This document shows positions 1 through 9,225 of a stretch of 64,000 nucleotides of DNA, in pieces. This stretch comes from CAIJXB01 sp964455905. GTDB taxonomy: Bacteria; Chlamydiota; Chlamydiia; Chlamydiales; Rhabdochlamydiaceae. Within the stretch, counting starts at the first letter, position 1, and each line of letters starts with the position of its first letter. The notes below the pieces were generated by a model. The model made no database searches and had not been told where the DNA came from. It was given only the letters and a program-made list of their open reading frames with translations. The translations under genes and the position numbers were made by a program. The stretch covers positions 124,001-188,000 of the forward strand of contig CAYVYN010000005.1 of NCBI GenBank assembly GCA_964455905.1. Direction: 5' to 3'.

Positions 1-112
1 GGCGGTGTGCTTCAGGTATACGAATTTGCCTAGAAAGACCCTCTTGCCCAGTCAAAATAGACAGGCTGAGTGTCTCCATATGCTTTTCATAAAGATCCTT
101 TACATGATACAC
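1..112 (-). CDS. hprK: HPr kinase/phosphorylase, N-terminal part (cut by window edge)
   Basis: The minus strand from 112 to the left edge is open and reads a short N-terminal stretch with YHVKDLYEKH and then LTGQEGLSRQIRIPEAHR. This matches the beginning of HPr(Ser) kinase/phosphorylase, where a helix is followed by a GxxGLxRxI strand and a conserved xxHRPG segment. The family phosphorylates HPr on serine and links sugar uptake to metabolism. The likely start is a GTG at 112, with AAGG upstream and an in-frame TAG just before it (119-121). Only about 37 codons are present, so the Walker A kinase core lies outside the window. The gene is divergent from ndh. The identification rests on a short stretch, so it is probable rather than certain. 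Confidence 0.65.
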   Translation of the reverse strand, partial: MYHVKDLYEKHMETLSLSILTGQEGLSRQIRIPEAHR

Positions 113-219
113 GAAGAGCTACCTTGTTAAATGAACGGGTTTCAATCCAACACATCTTATTCTAAACCAACCATTTTTTAAAGGAAAAACTACTTCTCTA
201 TATTTTCCCTCAAAATACC

Positions 220-248
220 TTGGCAAATTCCATGAAATACAGTAAAAC
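220..248 (+). promoter_or_regulatory. Candidate sigma-70-type promoter of ndh
   Basis: TTGGCA at 220-225 and TAAAAC at 243-248 are separated by 17 bases, 22 bases ahead of the ndh start. The spacing is ideal but the -10 box is weak. No other pair this well placed was seen in the divergent hprK/ndh gap. Confidence 0.3.
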
Positions 249-269
249 AAAGGAGTAACTGGAGGAAGA

Positions 270-1541
270 ATGAAATACCCACGTGTTGTAATCATAGGAG
301 GAGGATTTGCAGGACTCAACCTGGCAAAATCCTTAAAAAAAGCAAAACTAGATTTAATTCTTATAGATAAAACCAACCACCACCTATTCCAACCACTTTT
401 ATATCAAGTAGCGACAGCGGCGCTATCTCCCGCAGAAATAGCTTACCCAACAAGAGAAATATTTCGAAAACAAAGTAATGCCATGGTTATCATGGGTGAA
501 GTTACTTTTATAGATAAAGAAAAAAAACAGCTCACCTTTGCTAATGGCGACTTGATCGAATACGACTATCTTGTGATAGCCACAGGAACTAGACACTCCT
601 ATTTTGGAAATGACCAGTGGGAAGCCTTTGCTCCTGGGCTAAAAACCATCAAAGACGCCTTGAAGATTAGAGAAAAAATACTACTCTCCTTTGAAACAGC
701 AGAAAGACTTGAAAGCAAAGAGGCGGCAGCTAAATATCTCAATTTTGTAGTAATTGGCGGAGGCCCTACTGGGGTAGAAATGGCTGGTGCAATTGCTGAA
801 ATTTCTAGAACCACTCTAGTAGAAAATTTCAGAAAAATCAGACCAGAAACAGCGCAAGTATTTTTAATAGAAGCCATGAACCATATTCTTCCTGGATACT
901 CTGAAAAACTTTCTGACGAAGCTAAAAGAGAACTAGAATCTCTTGGAGTAAAAGTCATTACAGGTAAAAAAGTGACAGATATTACAAAAGACGGCGTTCA
1001 AACAGAAGACTCTTTCCTCGAAAGCAACAATGTCATTTGGGCTGCAGGCAACCAAGCCTCCCCGCTTATGAAAACGTTGAACGTCCCCCTCGACAAACAA
1101 GGAAGAATCCTTGTTGAACCCGATCTTTCTATTGCGGGTCATCCGGAAATATTTGCTTTAGGAGACACCTCTTCTTTAAAAGGCAAAAACGGTCTACCAT
1201 TGCCTGGAATTGCACCAGTTGCAATTCAACAAGGGAAATACTTAGCAAAACTATTAGAACAAGAACTCCCCCCCAAAAACAGACCTCCTTTTAAATATCT
1301 TGACAAAGGAAGCATGGCAACAATTGGAAAAGGAAAAGCGATTGCAAAAATAGGAAAATTAGAATTTGGGGGTCTTATGGCGTGGCTTGCGTGGGGTCTT
1401 ATCCATATACTTTATTTAATTGGCTTTAAAAACCGCTTAGGAGTTCTAATGGAATGGATAACATTCTGTTTCACAGGACAGCGCGGTGTTAGGTTAATTA
1501 TAGGAAACGTAGATGGAGAACTCCCTAAAAAAAATCCCTGA
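270..1541 (+). CDS. ndh: Type II NADH dehydrogenase (NDH-2)
   Basis: This is a 423-residue flavoprotein that moves electrons from NADH to quinone without pumping ions, acting on the inner face of the cytoplasmic membrane. The N-terminus carries the FAD dinucleotide-binding motif IIGGGFAGLNLAK. A second Rossmann motif, VVIGGGPTGVEMAGAIAE, near residue 160 binds NADH. The segment FALGDTSSL is the conserved flavin-contacting GD motif. The C-terminus (LIHILYLIGFKNR, then WITFCFTGQRGVRLI) is the amphipathic membrane-anchoring tail typical of NDH-2. The start has a strong GGAGG site seven bases upstream. The end overlaps comEC by 29 bases. Length is normal for the family. Confidence 0.93.
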   Translation: MKYPRVVIIGGGFAGLNLAKSLKKAKLDLILIDKTNHHLFQPLLYQVATAALSPAEIAYPTREIFRKQSNAMVIMGEVTFIDKEKKQLTFANGDLIEYDYLVIATGTRHSYFGNDQWEAFAPGLKTIKDALKIREKILLSFETAERLESKEAAAKYLNFVVIGGGPTGVEMAGAIAEISRTTLVENFRKIRPETAQVFLIEAMNHILPGYSEKLSDEAKRELESLGVKVITGKKVTDITKDGVQTEDSFLESNNVIWAAGNQASPLMKTLNVPLDKQGRILVEPDLSIAGHPEIFALGDTSSLKGKNGLPLPGIAPVAIQQGKYLAKLLEQELPPKNRPPFKYLDKGSMATIGKGKAIAKIGKLEFGGLMAWLAWGLIHILYLIGFKNRLGVLMEWITFCFTGQRGVRLIIGNVDGELPKKNP

Positions 1542-3033
1542 GCAGTTTTTTGTTTTTTTTAGGAAATGTCCTGCCTTTTTATTTTCTTTAGCTTTTTTAT
1601 TTGGTCTTGCTATCGCAGTAAGACCAAATCTCATTTTTGGAATAGTCTTTTTTTCACTATCACTACCATGGATCCTATTTAAACCGAAACAATTCGCTCC
1701 AACCTGCGCAATTTTTTTTATAGCATTCCTTTACGGGATAACCACAAAACCTTTTTTTCCTAACGATCTACAAAAAATAACTGGAGTAGCCTCATTTACT
1801 CCGTCTGAGATCAAAGAATACAAGACACACTTTAAAAAAAGCTACGCTCTTAAGGGTACAATCGAATACATGGAAGATGAAAATGCAACATCTGTAGCTC
1901 GAATCCCTTGCACTATTCCTCTAGAAATCAAACTCCCCCTTAGAACAGAAAAATACTTGATCCCTGGTTGCTTAGAAAAAGAAGCAAACCGGTTCTTATT
2001 TACTCCTGATGAAAACTCCACTTGGATAGGAACTGGAAAAATGTATTCTTTGCCTCAGTGGCGATTCGACTGCAAAAAAGAAATAGCAAAAAAAATTCAA
2101 AAGATCTATGGAAACTCTCTTGTTGAAAAATTTTTAGTAGCCATTTGCTTGGGAGATCTAAGCGATCCGCTTCTACGTTTTTCTTTTAATAGACTTGGCT
2201 TACAACATATTTTGGCTATTTCAGGTTTTCACTTTGGGCTACTCGCTTTTTTTTTAAATTTCATTTTCTCTTTATTCTTATCAAAAAAACCAGCAACGAT
2301 CTGCCTACTACTTCTTCTTACAGGCTATTTTGTTCTTGTAGGCTGCTCTGCTTCTATTTTAAGAGCTTACTTAGCATCCACACTTTATCTTATCGGAACC
2401 CTCTCCAAACGCAGCACAACCCCCCTAAACATACTCGGAGTAGTATTATTACTCGAACTTCTTTTTAAACCAGAAAGCATTACAAATTTAGGATTTCAAC
2501 TCAGTTTTTTAGCCACCGGTTCTATTTTAATACTATTCCCCTTAACCTCTTCTTGGGTGAAAAAATTCTTGCCGAAAAGAACAGAGTTAGAAGCTTTTTC
2601 ATTACGAAAAATAGATAGGTGGGCTTATCTTATCTGCGCCTTTATTCGATCTGCCTTAGCTTTAAATTTAGCAGTTCACCTAACTGTAATTCCTGTATGC
2701 CTTTTTTATTTTGGAAAATTTCCCGTAATAAGTCTTTTTTATAACCTTTTTATTCCATTAGGAGTTTCTTGCTCTTTATTTTTATTTCTTGGATCCTTAC
2801 CTTTTCTAATGCTGGTTCCCCCACTAGGAATTTTACTCTCAGAAATAAACCATAGATTCACGCAATTTATTTTACAGCTTATTATAGAAGCCCCTAACCG
2901 ATTCTCTATTTATCTAAAAACACCTGAAATATTCCCAAGTATAACAACTCCCCTTGTCATAATTTCATTAATTATAATTTTACTTTTACCAGTTGTTCGC
3001 CCTGTCGTGCCACCCACAAAAGATCTACACTAG
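1513..3033 (+). CDS. comEC: ComEC/Rec2 family DNA-uptake channel
   Basis: A 506-residue polytopic membrane protein of the ComEC/Rec2 family, which forms the inner-membrane channel for single-stranded DNA in natural transformation. The competence-domain signature ILAISGFHFGLL lies near residue 231, followed by the glycine- and serine-containing helix ending SASILRAYLAS. About ten hydrophobic segments are visible. The protein ends after the competence domain, so the C-terminal metallo-beta-lactamase-like domain found in long ComEC proteins is absent. The first 30 codons overlap the end of ndh in another frame, and AGGAAACG precedes the chosen ATG, so the two genes are probably translated together. 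Function in uptake is inferred from family only. Confidence 0.88.
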   Translation: MENSLKKIPEQFFVFFRKCPAFLFSLAFLFGLAIAVRPNLIFGIVFFSLSLPWILFKPKQFAPTCAIFFIAFLYGITTKPFFPNDLQKITGVASFTPSEIKEYKTHFKKSYALKGTIEYMEDENATSVARIPCTIPLEIKLPLRTEKYLIPGCLEKEANRFLFTPDENSTWIGTGKMYSLPQWRFDCKKEIAKKIQKIYGNSLVEKFLVAICLGDLSDPLLRFSFNRLGLQHILAISGFHFGLLAFFLNFIFSLFLSKKPATICLLLLLTGYFVLVGCSASILRAYLASTLYLIGTLSKRSTTPLNILGVVLLLELLFKPESITNLGFQLSFLATGSILILFPLTSSWVKKFLPKRTELEAFSLRKIDRWAYLICAFIRSALALNLAVHLTVIPVCLFYFGKFPVISLFYNLFIPLGVSCSLFLFLGSLPFLMLVPPLGILLSEINHRFTQFILQLIIEAPNRFSIYLKTPEIFPSITTPLVIISLIIILLLPVVRPVVPPTKDLH

Positions 3034-3268
3034 AAAAAGTAATCCTGCCTTTATTTTCGTTATTTATTAGCTAGAGAGGGGAATTATTTTAATTAATAAA
3101 TAGAAAAGGAGATTTGATTAAAGCAATAGGCATACGGCGCATGTTCTCTTATCTCTAGTGAAGAGTTGAACATAAAAAATCCTATGACCAAGATAAAAAA
3201 AGAAGAGGTTCTTGCTATCTATTCCCCAACTATCTAATTGCTAAATTGAAAATAGAAGACGTAGAACA

Positions 3269-5053
3269 TCAATCTACTAGAAGAGTTATTTCAGGAGCCC
3301 TTTTACCAAGCTCTGCATACTGCTTTGTAAGAGAAAGCTCTTCGTCTTCAGAAGCAATCCCCCTTAAAATTTGCTCATTAATTAGCTCTCTCCGATCCAT
3401 CCAAGTTCTTTGTAAAATACTTTTAATGGTCTCAATTACCCCTTCTTCTTCTTTAAACGGATTTATTCGCTTCAACAACAAGTCATTTAAAAGCTTTTGA
3501 CTTTCTTCGTCTTCTAGATGAGCAGCCAAACAAATACGGTCCCTTCTTTCTTCTGGGGTCAAAGATAAATAGACCTCAAAAAATTTAGCGCAGCTACCTA
3601 TCTTAAAATCCTCTTTGGAAATATTACGCTCAATGAGCTTTAATACACGGTCGGCTTTTTCTACAGAAAGAATCATCCAAGAAAGTAGATCCATCTCCAA
3701 AACCTTATCTGAATTAACAAATGGATGGATTAACGTCTGCATCGGCGTCGCTCTTTTAATAGGTAAAGAAAAAGAGAGCCCAGCGCCCAGAGTCTCCTCT
3801 GGAAGATCCGCCATAAGAGCTAATCTTTTTAAACTTTCATAAACCATTACCGGGTGCTTCCATGAACGAATGCGTTCAGCTATTTGCCCTACAATCTCCG
3901 TTTTTTTAGAGGGTAGCGTTAAATCTTGCCCCTTGCATAAATATTGATAATAAAAAAGAAGATATTCAGTTCCAGAAGAAAGTAAGTCGCTAAAAGCCTC
4001 TTTCCCCTGAGCCTGAATAAAAGCATCAGGATCACTTCCCTCTGGCAAACATACAACCGTGACAGCTACACCTTTATCTTGAAATAAATCACCTATCTTT
4101 ATAGAAGCTTCTTGACCAGCCTTATCCGCATCAAGAGCTAAATAGACATGATTTACTCCAAGCTGAAGAAGTTCTTTTGCATGAAGCTCTCCAAACGCCG
4201 TCCCTTGTCCTGCCACTGTAAAATCAAAACCCGCATCAATTAACCTTAAAGCATCAATCTGTCCTTCCACAACAAGAGCCTTTCTCTCTTTTGCTATTCT
4301 GTGACGACTGTAAGAAAAACCAAATAAAACTTGTGATTTTTTAAAAAGTGGCGTCTCTGCGGTATTAATATATTTGCCACCAAAAGTTTCTTCATGAAAC
4401 TTACGAGCAGAAAAACCAATTACTGCGCCCATACGATCTCGGATAGGAAAAGAAATTCTTTCACTGAAAAAATCTCTCTTGCTTCCTGTTTTACTAATTC
4501 GAATTAAACCCGCTTGAATCAATTCTTCTTCGGAAAAACCTTCTTGTTTTAATAACTTATATAAAACATCTCCCTGCTTAGGAGCATAACCGATCTCAAA
4601 TCTACGAATAAAAGATAAAGTAAATCCTCTTTGATAAAGATAAACAAGAGCAGAAGCGCCCTCTTCCGTGTGCAAAAGAAAAAAGAGATACCAAAGACAA
4701 GCTTTTTCTAAAGCTGCTTTAAGACGACCTTTATTAAAACCCTTTACATCTTCCTCTACTTTCTCAAGGGGCACCTGAAATCTTTCCGACAAAAGTTCCA
4801 GGGCTTCTATAAAACTTAATTTAACATATCCCATCAAAAAAGAAATTGCATCTCCATGGGCCCCGCAGCCAAAACAATGATAATGGGTGTCTCCTTTATG
4901 AATTACAAACGAAGGAGTTTTTTCTAAGTGGAAAGGACAAAGGGACTTATAAGCTGCGCCAGATTTCTGCATTTTAACGTAAGAAGAAACTACTTCGACA
5001 AGATCTATTCGCTGTCTAAGCGCTTCTAAACTTTCTTTGGAGTAAAAAGACAT
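3269..5053 (-). CDS. dnaG: DNA primase
   Basis: A 594-residue bacterial primase that makes RNA primers at the replication fork with DnaB. The N-terminal CHC2-type zinc finger is complete (C39, H42, C60, C63, within LCPFH and HCFGCG). The central TOPRIM domain has VVEGQIDALRL with its catalytic Glu and the metal-binding LALDADKAGQEA. The C-terminal region of about 170 residues corresponds to the helicase-binding domain. The gene is divergent from a small gene and mutS, the same neighbourhood as I recall in Chlamydia. Start chosen at ATG 5053; the SD is weak. Confidence 0.96.
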   Translation of the reverse strand: MSFYSKESLEALRQRIDLVEVVSSYVKMQKSGAAYKSLCPFHLEKTPSFVIHKGDTHYHCFGCGAHGDAISFLMGYVKLSFIEALELLSERFQVPLEKVEEDVKGFNKGRLKAALEKACLWYLFFLLHTEEGASALVYLYQRGFTLSFIRRFEIGYAPKQGDVLYKLLKQEGFSEEELIQAGLIRISKTGSKRDFFSERISFPIRDRMGAVIGFSARKFHEETFGGKYINTAETPLFKKSQVLFGFSYSRHRIAKERKALVVEGQIDALRLIDAGFDFTVAGQGTAFGELHAKELLQLGVNHVYLALDADKAGQEASIKIGDLFQDKGVAVTVVCLPEGSDPDAFIQAQGKEAFSDLLSSGTEYLLFYYQYLCKGQDLTLPSKKTEIVGQIAERIRSWKHPVMVYESLKRLALMADLPEETLGAGLSFSLPIKRATPMQTLIHPFVNSDKVLEMDLLSWMILSVEKADRVLKLIERNISKEDFKIGSCAKFFEVYLSLTPEERRDRICLAAHLEDEESQKLLNDLLLKRINPFKEEEGVIETIKSILQRTWMDRRELINEQILRGIASEDEELSLTKQYAELGKRAPEITLLVD

Positions 5054-5158
5054 GAAAATCCATTGAGATCTATTAGTTTATTCCCTACACTCTAGACTAG
5101 GGGAGCTCTCTTCGTCAAGATCTTTTCCTTGAAAAAACACCTATAAAAACAGACAACT

Positions 5159-5617
5159 ATGAAAGATCAAAACATAAATAGTTTTATAGAAGAGCAAGAA
5201 CTATCTGGGCAAGAAAGTGAATTGCTCCAATTAAAAAAACAAACAAAAGATGTTATGATCCCCCTTCTCATTAAAATCTTTCAAATTCGACTTGAAGCCC
5301 AACAACTAAAAGAACCTCCATCTAGATTAAGTAACAATCAAAACAAATCCTCCTTAGAAGATCTACACAAGCAACTTTACAATCTAGATAACGATTTAAA
5401 ATTACAAATGCAATGGATTGAAAGCTGCAGAACACAAATAGCAAAAGTCACAACAGAAATGCAAGACCCCCTAGCAGCCCTTACAGATGTAAAAAAATTA
5501 CAAGCAGATCCCGTTATACAAAAGTCTTTTAATAAAGCATTATCTAACCACCTGCCACTCCCTGAAGAAAAAAAATCTTCCCTTCTTTTTCGGATTAAAA
5601 AGATATTAGGAATTTAA
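5159..5617 (+). CDS. Small charged helical protein between dnaG and mutS
   Basis: A 152-residue soluble protein with no enzyme motif that I recognise. It is rich in Lys, Glu, Gln and Leu, and residues about 15-115 look helical, with a likely coiled coil. It ends 16 bases before mutS and shares its direction. By memory a small hypothetical gene sits in the same place in Chlamydia trachomatis (between the mutS and dnaG loci), so this is probably a conserved chlamydial gene of unknown role. No good ribosome-binding site precedes the ATG. Confidence 0.75.
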   Translation: MKDQNINSFIEEQELSGQESELLQLKKQTKDVMIPLLIKIFQIRLEAQQLKEPPSRLSNNQNKSSLEDLHKQLYNLDNDLKLQMQWIESCRTQIAKVTTEMQDPLAALTDVKKLQADPVIQKSFNKALSNHLPLPEEKKSSLLFRIKKILGI

Positions 5618-5633
5618 ACACTAGGCTCGATTT

Positions 5634-8234
5634 ATGACAACTCTCATCGCTCAGGAACTCTCTGAAAAAATATCCCCTATGATGGTACAATGGCACGCGT
5701 GCAAAAAAAAAGCGCAAGGAGCCCTCCTTCTTTTTCGTTTAGGTGATTTTTATGAAGCGTTCTATGAAGACGCCACTATTTTAGCTAAAGAACTAGATAT
5801 TACCTTAACTAAAAGACAAGATACACCAATGGCGGGGCTACCTCACCACACAAGTGAACAATATATAGATAAACTCGTAGCTAGAGGCTATAGAGTAGCT
5901 ATTGCAGAGCAAATAGAAGATCCTAAAGAAACAAAAGGACTTGTCAAAAGAGATATTGTTCGAATCGTTACCCCTGGCACCTTAATCCACTCCTCTCTGC
6001 TGACTGAAAAAAACAATAACTTTATTGGATGTCTGTCTATTACAAATCACATTTTTGGCCTTAGTATTTTAGATTTAACAACAGGGGAATTTCGCGTATT
6101 AGAATTTACGGAATTCGCCTCTTTTAAAGATGAGTTTATCCGTTTGAAGCCAAAAGAGCTCATTACCTCTAAAAAATGCGTCAGCCTCTATGAAAAAGCG
6201 CTCCATGAGTTAAAAGAAGAACTTGGATTTTCTTTTTTCACTAAAGAAGATTCTCACTTTCACCTGCAATATAGCTATGATTTTCTCATTCGTCATTTTG
6301 GCATGCAATCCTTAGACGGCTTTGGATTAAAAGGAATGACTTCCGCCCTTAGTGCGGCCGGCGCGCTTCTTTCCTACGTCAAAGACGATCTAAACTTATC
6401 AGTAGAGCACATTCACTGCATAAAAAAACAAAATATCGACGAGTGCATGTCTTTAGATAGCACTACATTAAAACATCTAGAAATTCTAGAAAATATGCAT
6501 GATAAAGAAAGCAAATGCACTTTACTGCATCACTTAGATAAAACAAAGACCCCTATGGGAGGAAGACTCTTAAGACACTGGTTATCGCATCCTCTTCTTT
6601 CTGTTTTAGAGATTGAAGAAAGACAGGAATCTTTGGCCTTTCTCATTCGATTTACATATTTAAAAGAACTTTCCACCTCCCTATCTAAAATAAAAGACCT
6701 AGAAAGACTCATCATTCGACTAGAAACAGGATTTGGCGGGCCCAAAGATCTTTTAGCCCTTCGCCTTTCTTTGGAAGAAGCCCCCGTCATTTTATCCTTA
6801 TTTAACGATGTCTCTTCCCCCTTGCTTAGCAAGCTAGTAAAAAACTTAAAAGATATTTCATCTTTAACAGAAAAACTAAAAGCGGCTCTTCAAGAGGACC
6901 CGCCGATTAGGCTTAGCGACGGTAACGTAATTCGAAAAGGGTTTTCTCCTGAGCTTGATGAGCTAAGAAGTATTTGTGCAAACAGCCAAGACTGGATAGC
7001 TAGATACCAAACTACGCTACGGGAAGAAACTGGGCTAAAAACACTCAAAGTGGGCTACACGAAAGCATTTGGCTATTATATCGAAGTCAGTCGCATGCAA
7101 GCTGAAAAAATGCCAGCTTCTTTTCAAAGAAGACAAACATTGGTAAATACAGAACGTTTTGTGACAGATGAATTAAAAGAATATGAGCACAAGGTTTTAT
7201 CTGCGGAAGAAAAAATAGCGGGGATAGAATTCGCTCTTTTTCAAGAGCTTCGTAAAGAGGTTTTATCTTACGGTGAGGAAATTCGGCTCATGGCAGAGTC
7301 TATCGCTCAAATTGACTGCCTATTAGCTCTTTCTCTTTGCGCTATAGAATATGGATACATCAAGCCAACAGTAGACGAAGGTTCTATTTTCCATATAGAA
7401 GGAGGAAGACACCCTGTAATTGAAGCCAGCTTACGCTCAGATACTTTCATCCCTAATGATGTATATCTAGACTCTTCCGATAGCAGACTTTTTGTCATCA
7501 CAGGGCCTAATATGGCAGGAAAATCTACGTTCATTAGACAGGTTGCCTTATTAGCTATTCTTGTGCAAATAGGGTCTTTCATACCTGCTAAGTCAGCTCA
7601 TGTAGGAATCATCGACAAGGTTTTTACGCGTATTGGAGCTAGTGATAATCTTGCTAAAGGACAATCAACATTTATGGTGGAGATGGCCGAAACCGCCAGT
7701 ATTTTACACAATGCGACAGATAGATCTCTTGTTATTTTAGATGAAATAGGAAGAGGGACGAGCACTTATGATGGTATTTCTATCGCGTGGGCAGTAGCAG
7801 AGTATCTATTAACAACTGAAGGAAAAAAAGCTAAAACCTTATTTGCTACACACTACTGCGAGCTTATTGGTCTTGAAGAAAAAATTCCAGGCGCCGTCAA
7901 CTACAATATAGCCGTCCATGAATCTGAAAAAGGAATTGTTTTTCTCCGAAAAATCAAAAAAGGAGGAACAGACAAAAGCTATGGCATCCATGTAGCTAAA
8001 TTAGCAGGACTGCCTCCTAGCGTCTTAAAAAAAGCCGAAGCGATGTTACGCTCTTTGGAAAAAAACGCGCCTAAAAAAAGCTATTTACCGAAAGAGGAGC
8101 AGCTATCCCTTTTTACTCCTCCTAAAGAAAACCCTGTGCTTTCAGAGCTACGTGATTTAGATATTAATCAACTCACACCTATGGATGCTTTACAAAAACT
8201 TTTCGACCTCAAAAAGAGAATTTTATCCCTATGA
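5634..8234 (+). CDS. mutS: DNA mismatch repair protein MutS
   Basis: An 866-residue MutS that recognises mismatches and starts repair with MutL. The mismatch-binding N-domain has the conserved LLLFRLGDFYEAFYEDA segment, including the Phe-x-Glu wedge in the form FYEAF. Walker A is GPNMAGKST near residue 625, followed by the signature segment DNLAKGQSTFMVEM and Walker B VILDEIGRGTSTYDG. The helix-turn-helix region SYGIHVAKLAGLP is present, as is a short C-terminal tail. Full length for the family. Its last codons overlap the NUDIX gene by four bases (ATGA), suggesting coupled translation. Confidence 0.97.
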   Translation: MTTLIAQELSEKISPMMVQWHACKKKAQGALLLFRLGDFYEAFYEDATILAKELDITLTKRQDTPMAGLPHHTSEQYIDKLVARGYRVAIAEQIEDPKETKGLVKRDIVRIVTPGTLIHSSLLTEKNNNFIGCLSITNHIFGLSILDLTTGEFRVLEFTEFASFKDEFIRLKPKELITSKKCVSLYEKALHELKEELGFSFFTKEDSHFHLQYSYDFLIRHFGMQSLDGFGLKGMTSALSAAGALLSYVKDDLNLSVEHIHCIKKQNIDECMSLDSTTLKHLEILENMHDKESKCTLLHHLDKTKTPMGGRLLRHWLSHPLLSVLEIEERQESLAFLIRFTYLKELSTSLSKIKDLERLIIRLETGFGGPKDLLALRLSLEEAPVILSLFNDVSSPLLSKLVKNLKDISSLTEKLKAALQEDPPIRLSDGNVIRKGFSPELDELRSICANSQDWIARYQTTLREETGLKTLKVGYTKAFGYYIEVSRMQAEKMPASFQRRQTLVNTERFVTDELKEYEHKVLSAEEKIAGIEFALFQELRKEVLSYGEEIRLMAESIAQIDCLLALSLCAIEYGYIKPTVDEGSIFHIEGGRHPVIEASLRSDTFIPNDVYLDSSDSRLFVITGPNMAGKSTFIRQVALLAILVQIGSFIPAKSAHVGIIDKVFTRIGASDNLAKGQSTFMVEMAETASILHNATDRSLVILDEIGRGTSTYDGISIAWAVAEYLLTTEGKKAKTLFATHYCELIGLEEKIPGAVNYNIAVHESEKGIVFLRKIKKGGTDKSYGIHVAKLAGLPPSVLKKAEAMLRSLEKNAPKKSYLPKEEQLSLFTPPKENPVLSELRDLDINQLTPMDALQKLFDLKKRILSL

Positions 8235-8803
8235 AGAGAACCCTACTTTTAAATTTACTTAATGCGTACACCCCATCTGAGCCTGAAGAGCTACTTTATA
8301 AAGAAGAAATGTTAGAATTTCTTCAAAAAGAAGAAAACTGCTTTGAGCGATCTTTAGAAATTGGCCACTTTACAGCATCCTCTTGGCTTCTAAACAAAAC
8401 AAAAGACCAAGCGCTCCTCATGCACCATGCCAAGCTGAATATATGGTGCCAACTGGGAGGTCATTGCGACGGCGAATCAGACCTTCTTGCTGTAGCTATA
8501 AAAGAAGCTAAAGAAGAATCAGGTATTTCCAAAATTGCACCATTACAAAAAGAAATTTACGACATTGACATCCACGTAATTCCTGCTAATCCTAAAGAAA
8601 AAGAGCATAAACATTATGATATTCGCTTTCTTTTGTATGTTGTCTCGGAAGAACAACCGATCCAAAATCACGAGTCAAAGGCTCTTCTTTGGATTGATAA
8701 AAAAAACTCTACTCTTCCAAGCCAAGAACAATCCATTTTGCGTATGCATAAAAAATGGCAAAAACTAGATAGAGAAGAACCTGACCACCAAAATAGCCAT
8801 TAA
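8231..8803 (+). CDS. NUDIX hydrolase
   Basis: A 190-residue NUDIX-fold pyrophosphohydrolase. The NUDIX box reads GGHCDGESDLLAVAIKEAKE then ESGI. It has one residue more than the canonical box between the first Gly-Glu part and the EEsG part, a form I associate with a GGHxDGxxDLLxxAxRE subgroup. The catalytic Glu pair (E-A-K-E-E) is intact. Substrate cannot be told from sequence; nucleoside diphosphate derivatives or oxidised nucleotides are typical. The start overlaps the mutS stop (ATGA). Coupling to mutS would suit nucleotide-pool cleaning, but that is inference. Confidence 0.85.
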   Translation: MKRTLLLNLLNAYTPSEPEELLYKEEMLEFLQKEENCFERSLEIGHFTASSWLLNKTKDQALLMHHAKLNIWCQLGGHCDGESDLLAVAIKEAKEESGISKIAPLQKEIYDIDIHVIPANPKEKEHKHYDIRFLLYVVSEEQPIQNHESKALLWIDKKNSTLPSQEQSILRMHKKWQKLDREEPDHQNSH

Positions 8804-9225
8804 TTTTTTATTCTCTTGAGAGTAAGGAGGAAATAGGCATGAAAAGTTCTCATTTTACGTTTTTATTAGATTTTTGCTGTGGATTCATGTCCCTAATAAA
8901 TCCAGCTCGGAGTGATAAATCGAAACCATCAAGTTGAATGAAACTCCAAGCTTTTCCTTGTATCAAGTTCGAAAATCTCAAGCCTTTTAAAAAAATTTTA
9001 GCTCTTTGTAACTTAAGACTCTTTTACAAGTTGAATTCCATAATATTAACGATACAATTTAATAAACGGCTCCTGCTCAAAAAAAAATTTACAAAAGCAT
9101 GAAAAGTTAATTTGTCTATAAAAGAAGGATCTCCTCTCTGACGGAGAAAATAGATGTACTAAAATTGATTTAATTGCCATAATAACTCTGAAAATTCGTA
9201 ATATTAACACATTTATAGGCTTACT
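8804..9225 (+). promoter_or_regulatory. Long leader region ahead of rhlE
   Basis: A 422-base stretch without a normal-sized gene. It holds a 32-codon ORF with a strong ribosome-binding site at 8839. Further down, an inverted pair TCTC/GAGA lies around 9130-9150. No clear promoter pair was found. Long structured leaders are known for cold-regulated DEAD-box helicase genes in other bacteria, so post-transcriptional control of rhlE is possible but not shown. Confidence 0.3.
8839..8937 (+). CDS. Possible 32-residue small protein or leader peptide
   Basis: ATG at 8839 follows the near-perfect site TAAGGAGGAAATAGGC. The 32-codon frame begins MKSSHFTFLLDFCCGFMSL and ends in a basic, serine-rich tail before TGA at 8935. 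The first half is hydrophobic enough for one short membrane segment. It lies in the long leader of rhlE. No homologue is recognised. The SD quality is the main support; the frame is short enough to be chance. Confidence 0.35.
   Translation: MKSSHFTFLLDFCCGFMSLINPARSDKSKPSS

Noticed and set aside
119..376. 85-codon minus-strand frame over the ndh start
   Set aside because: It lies antisense to the well-supported NDH-2 start and covers the divergent promoter region. No SD, and the frame stops right before the hprK start.
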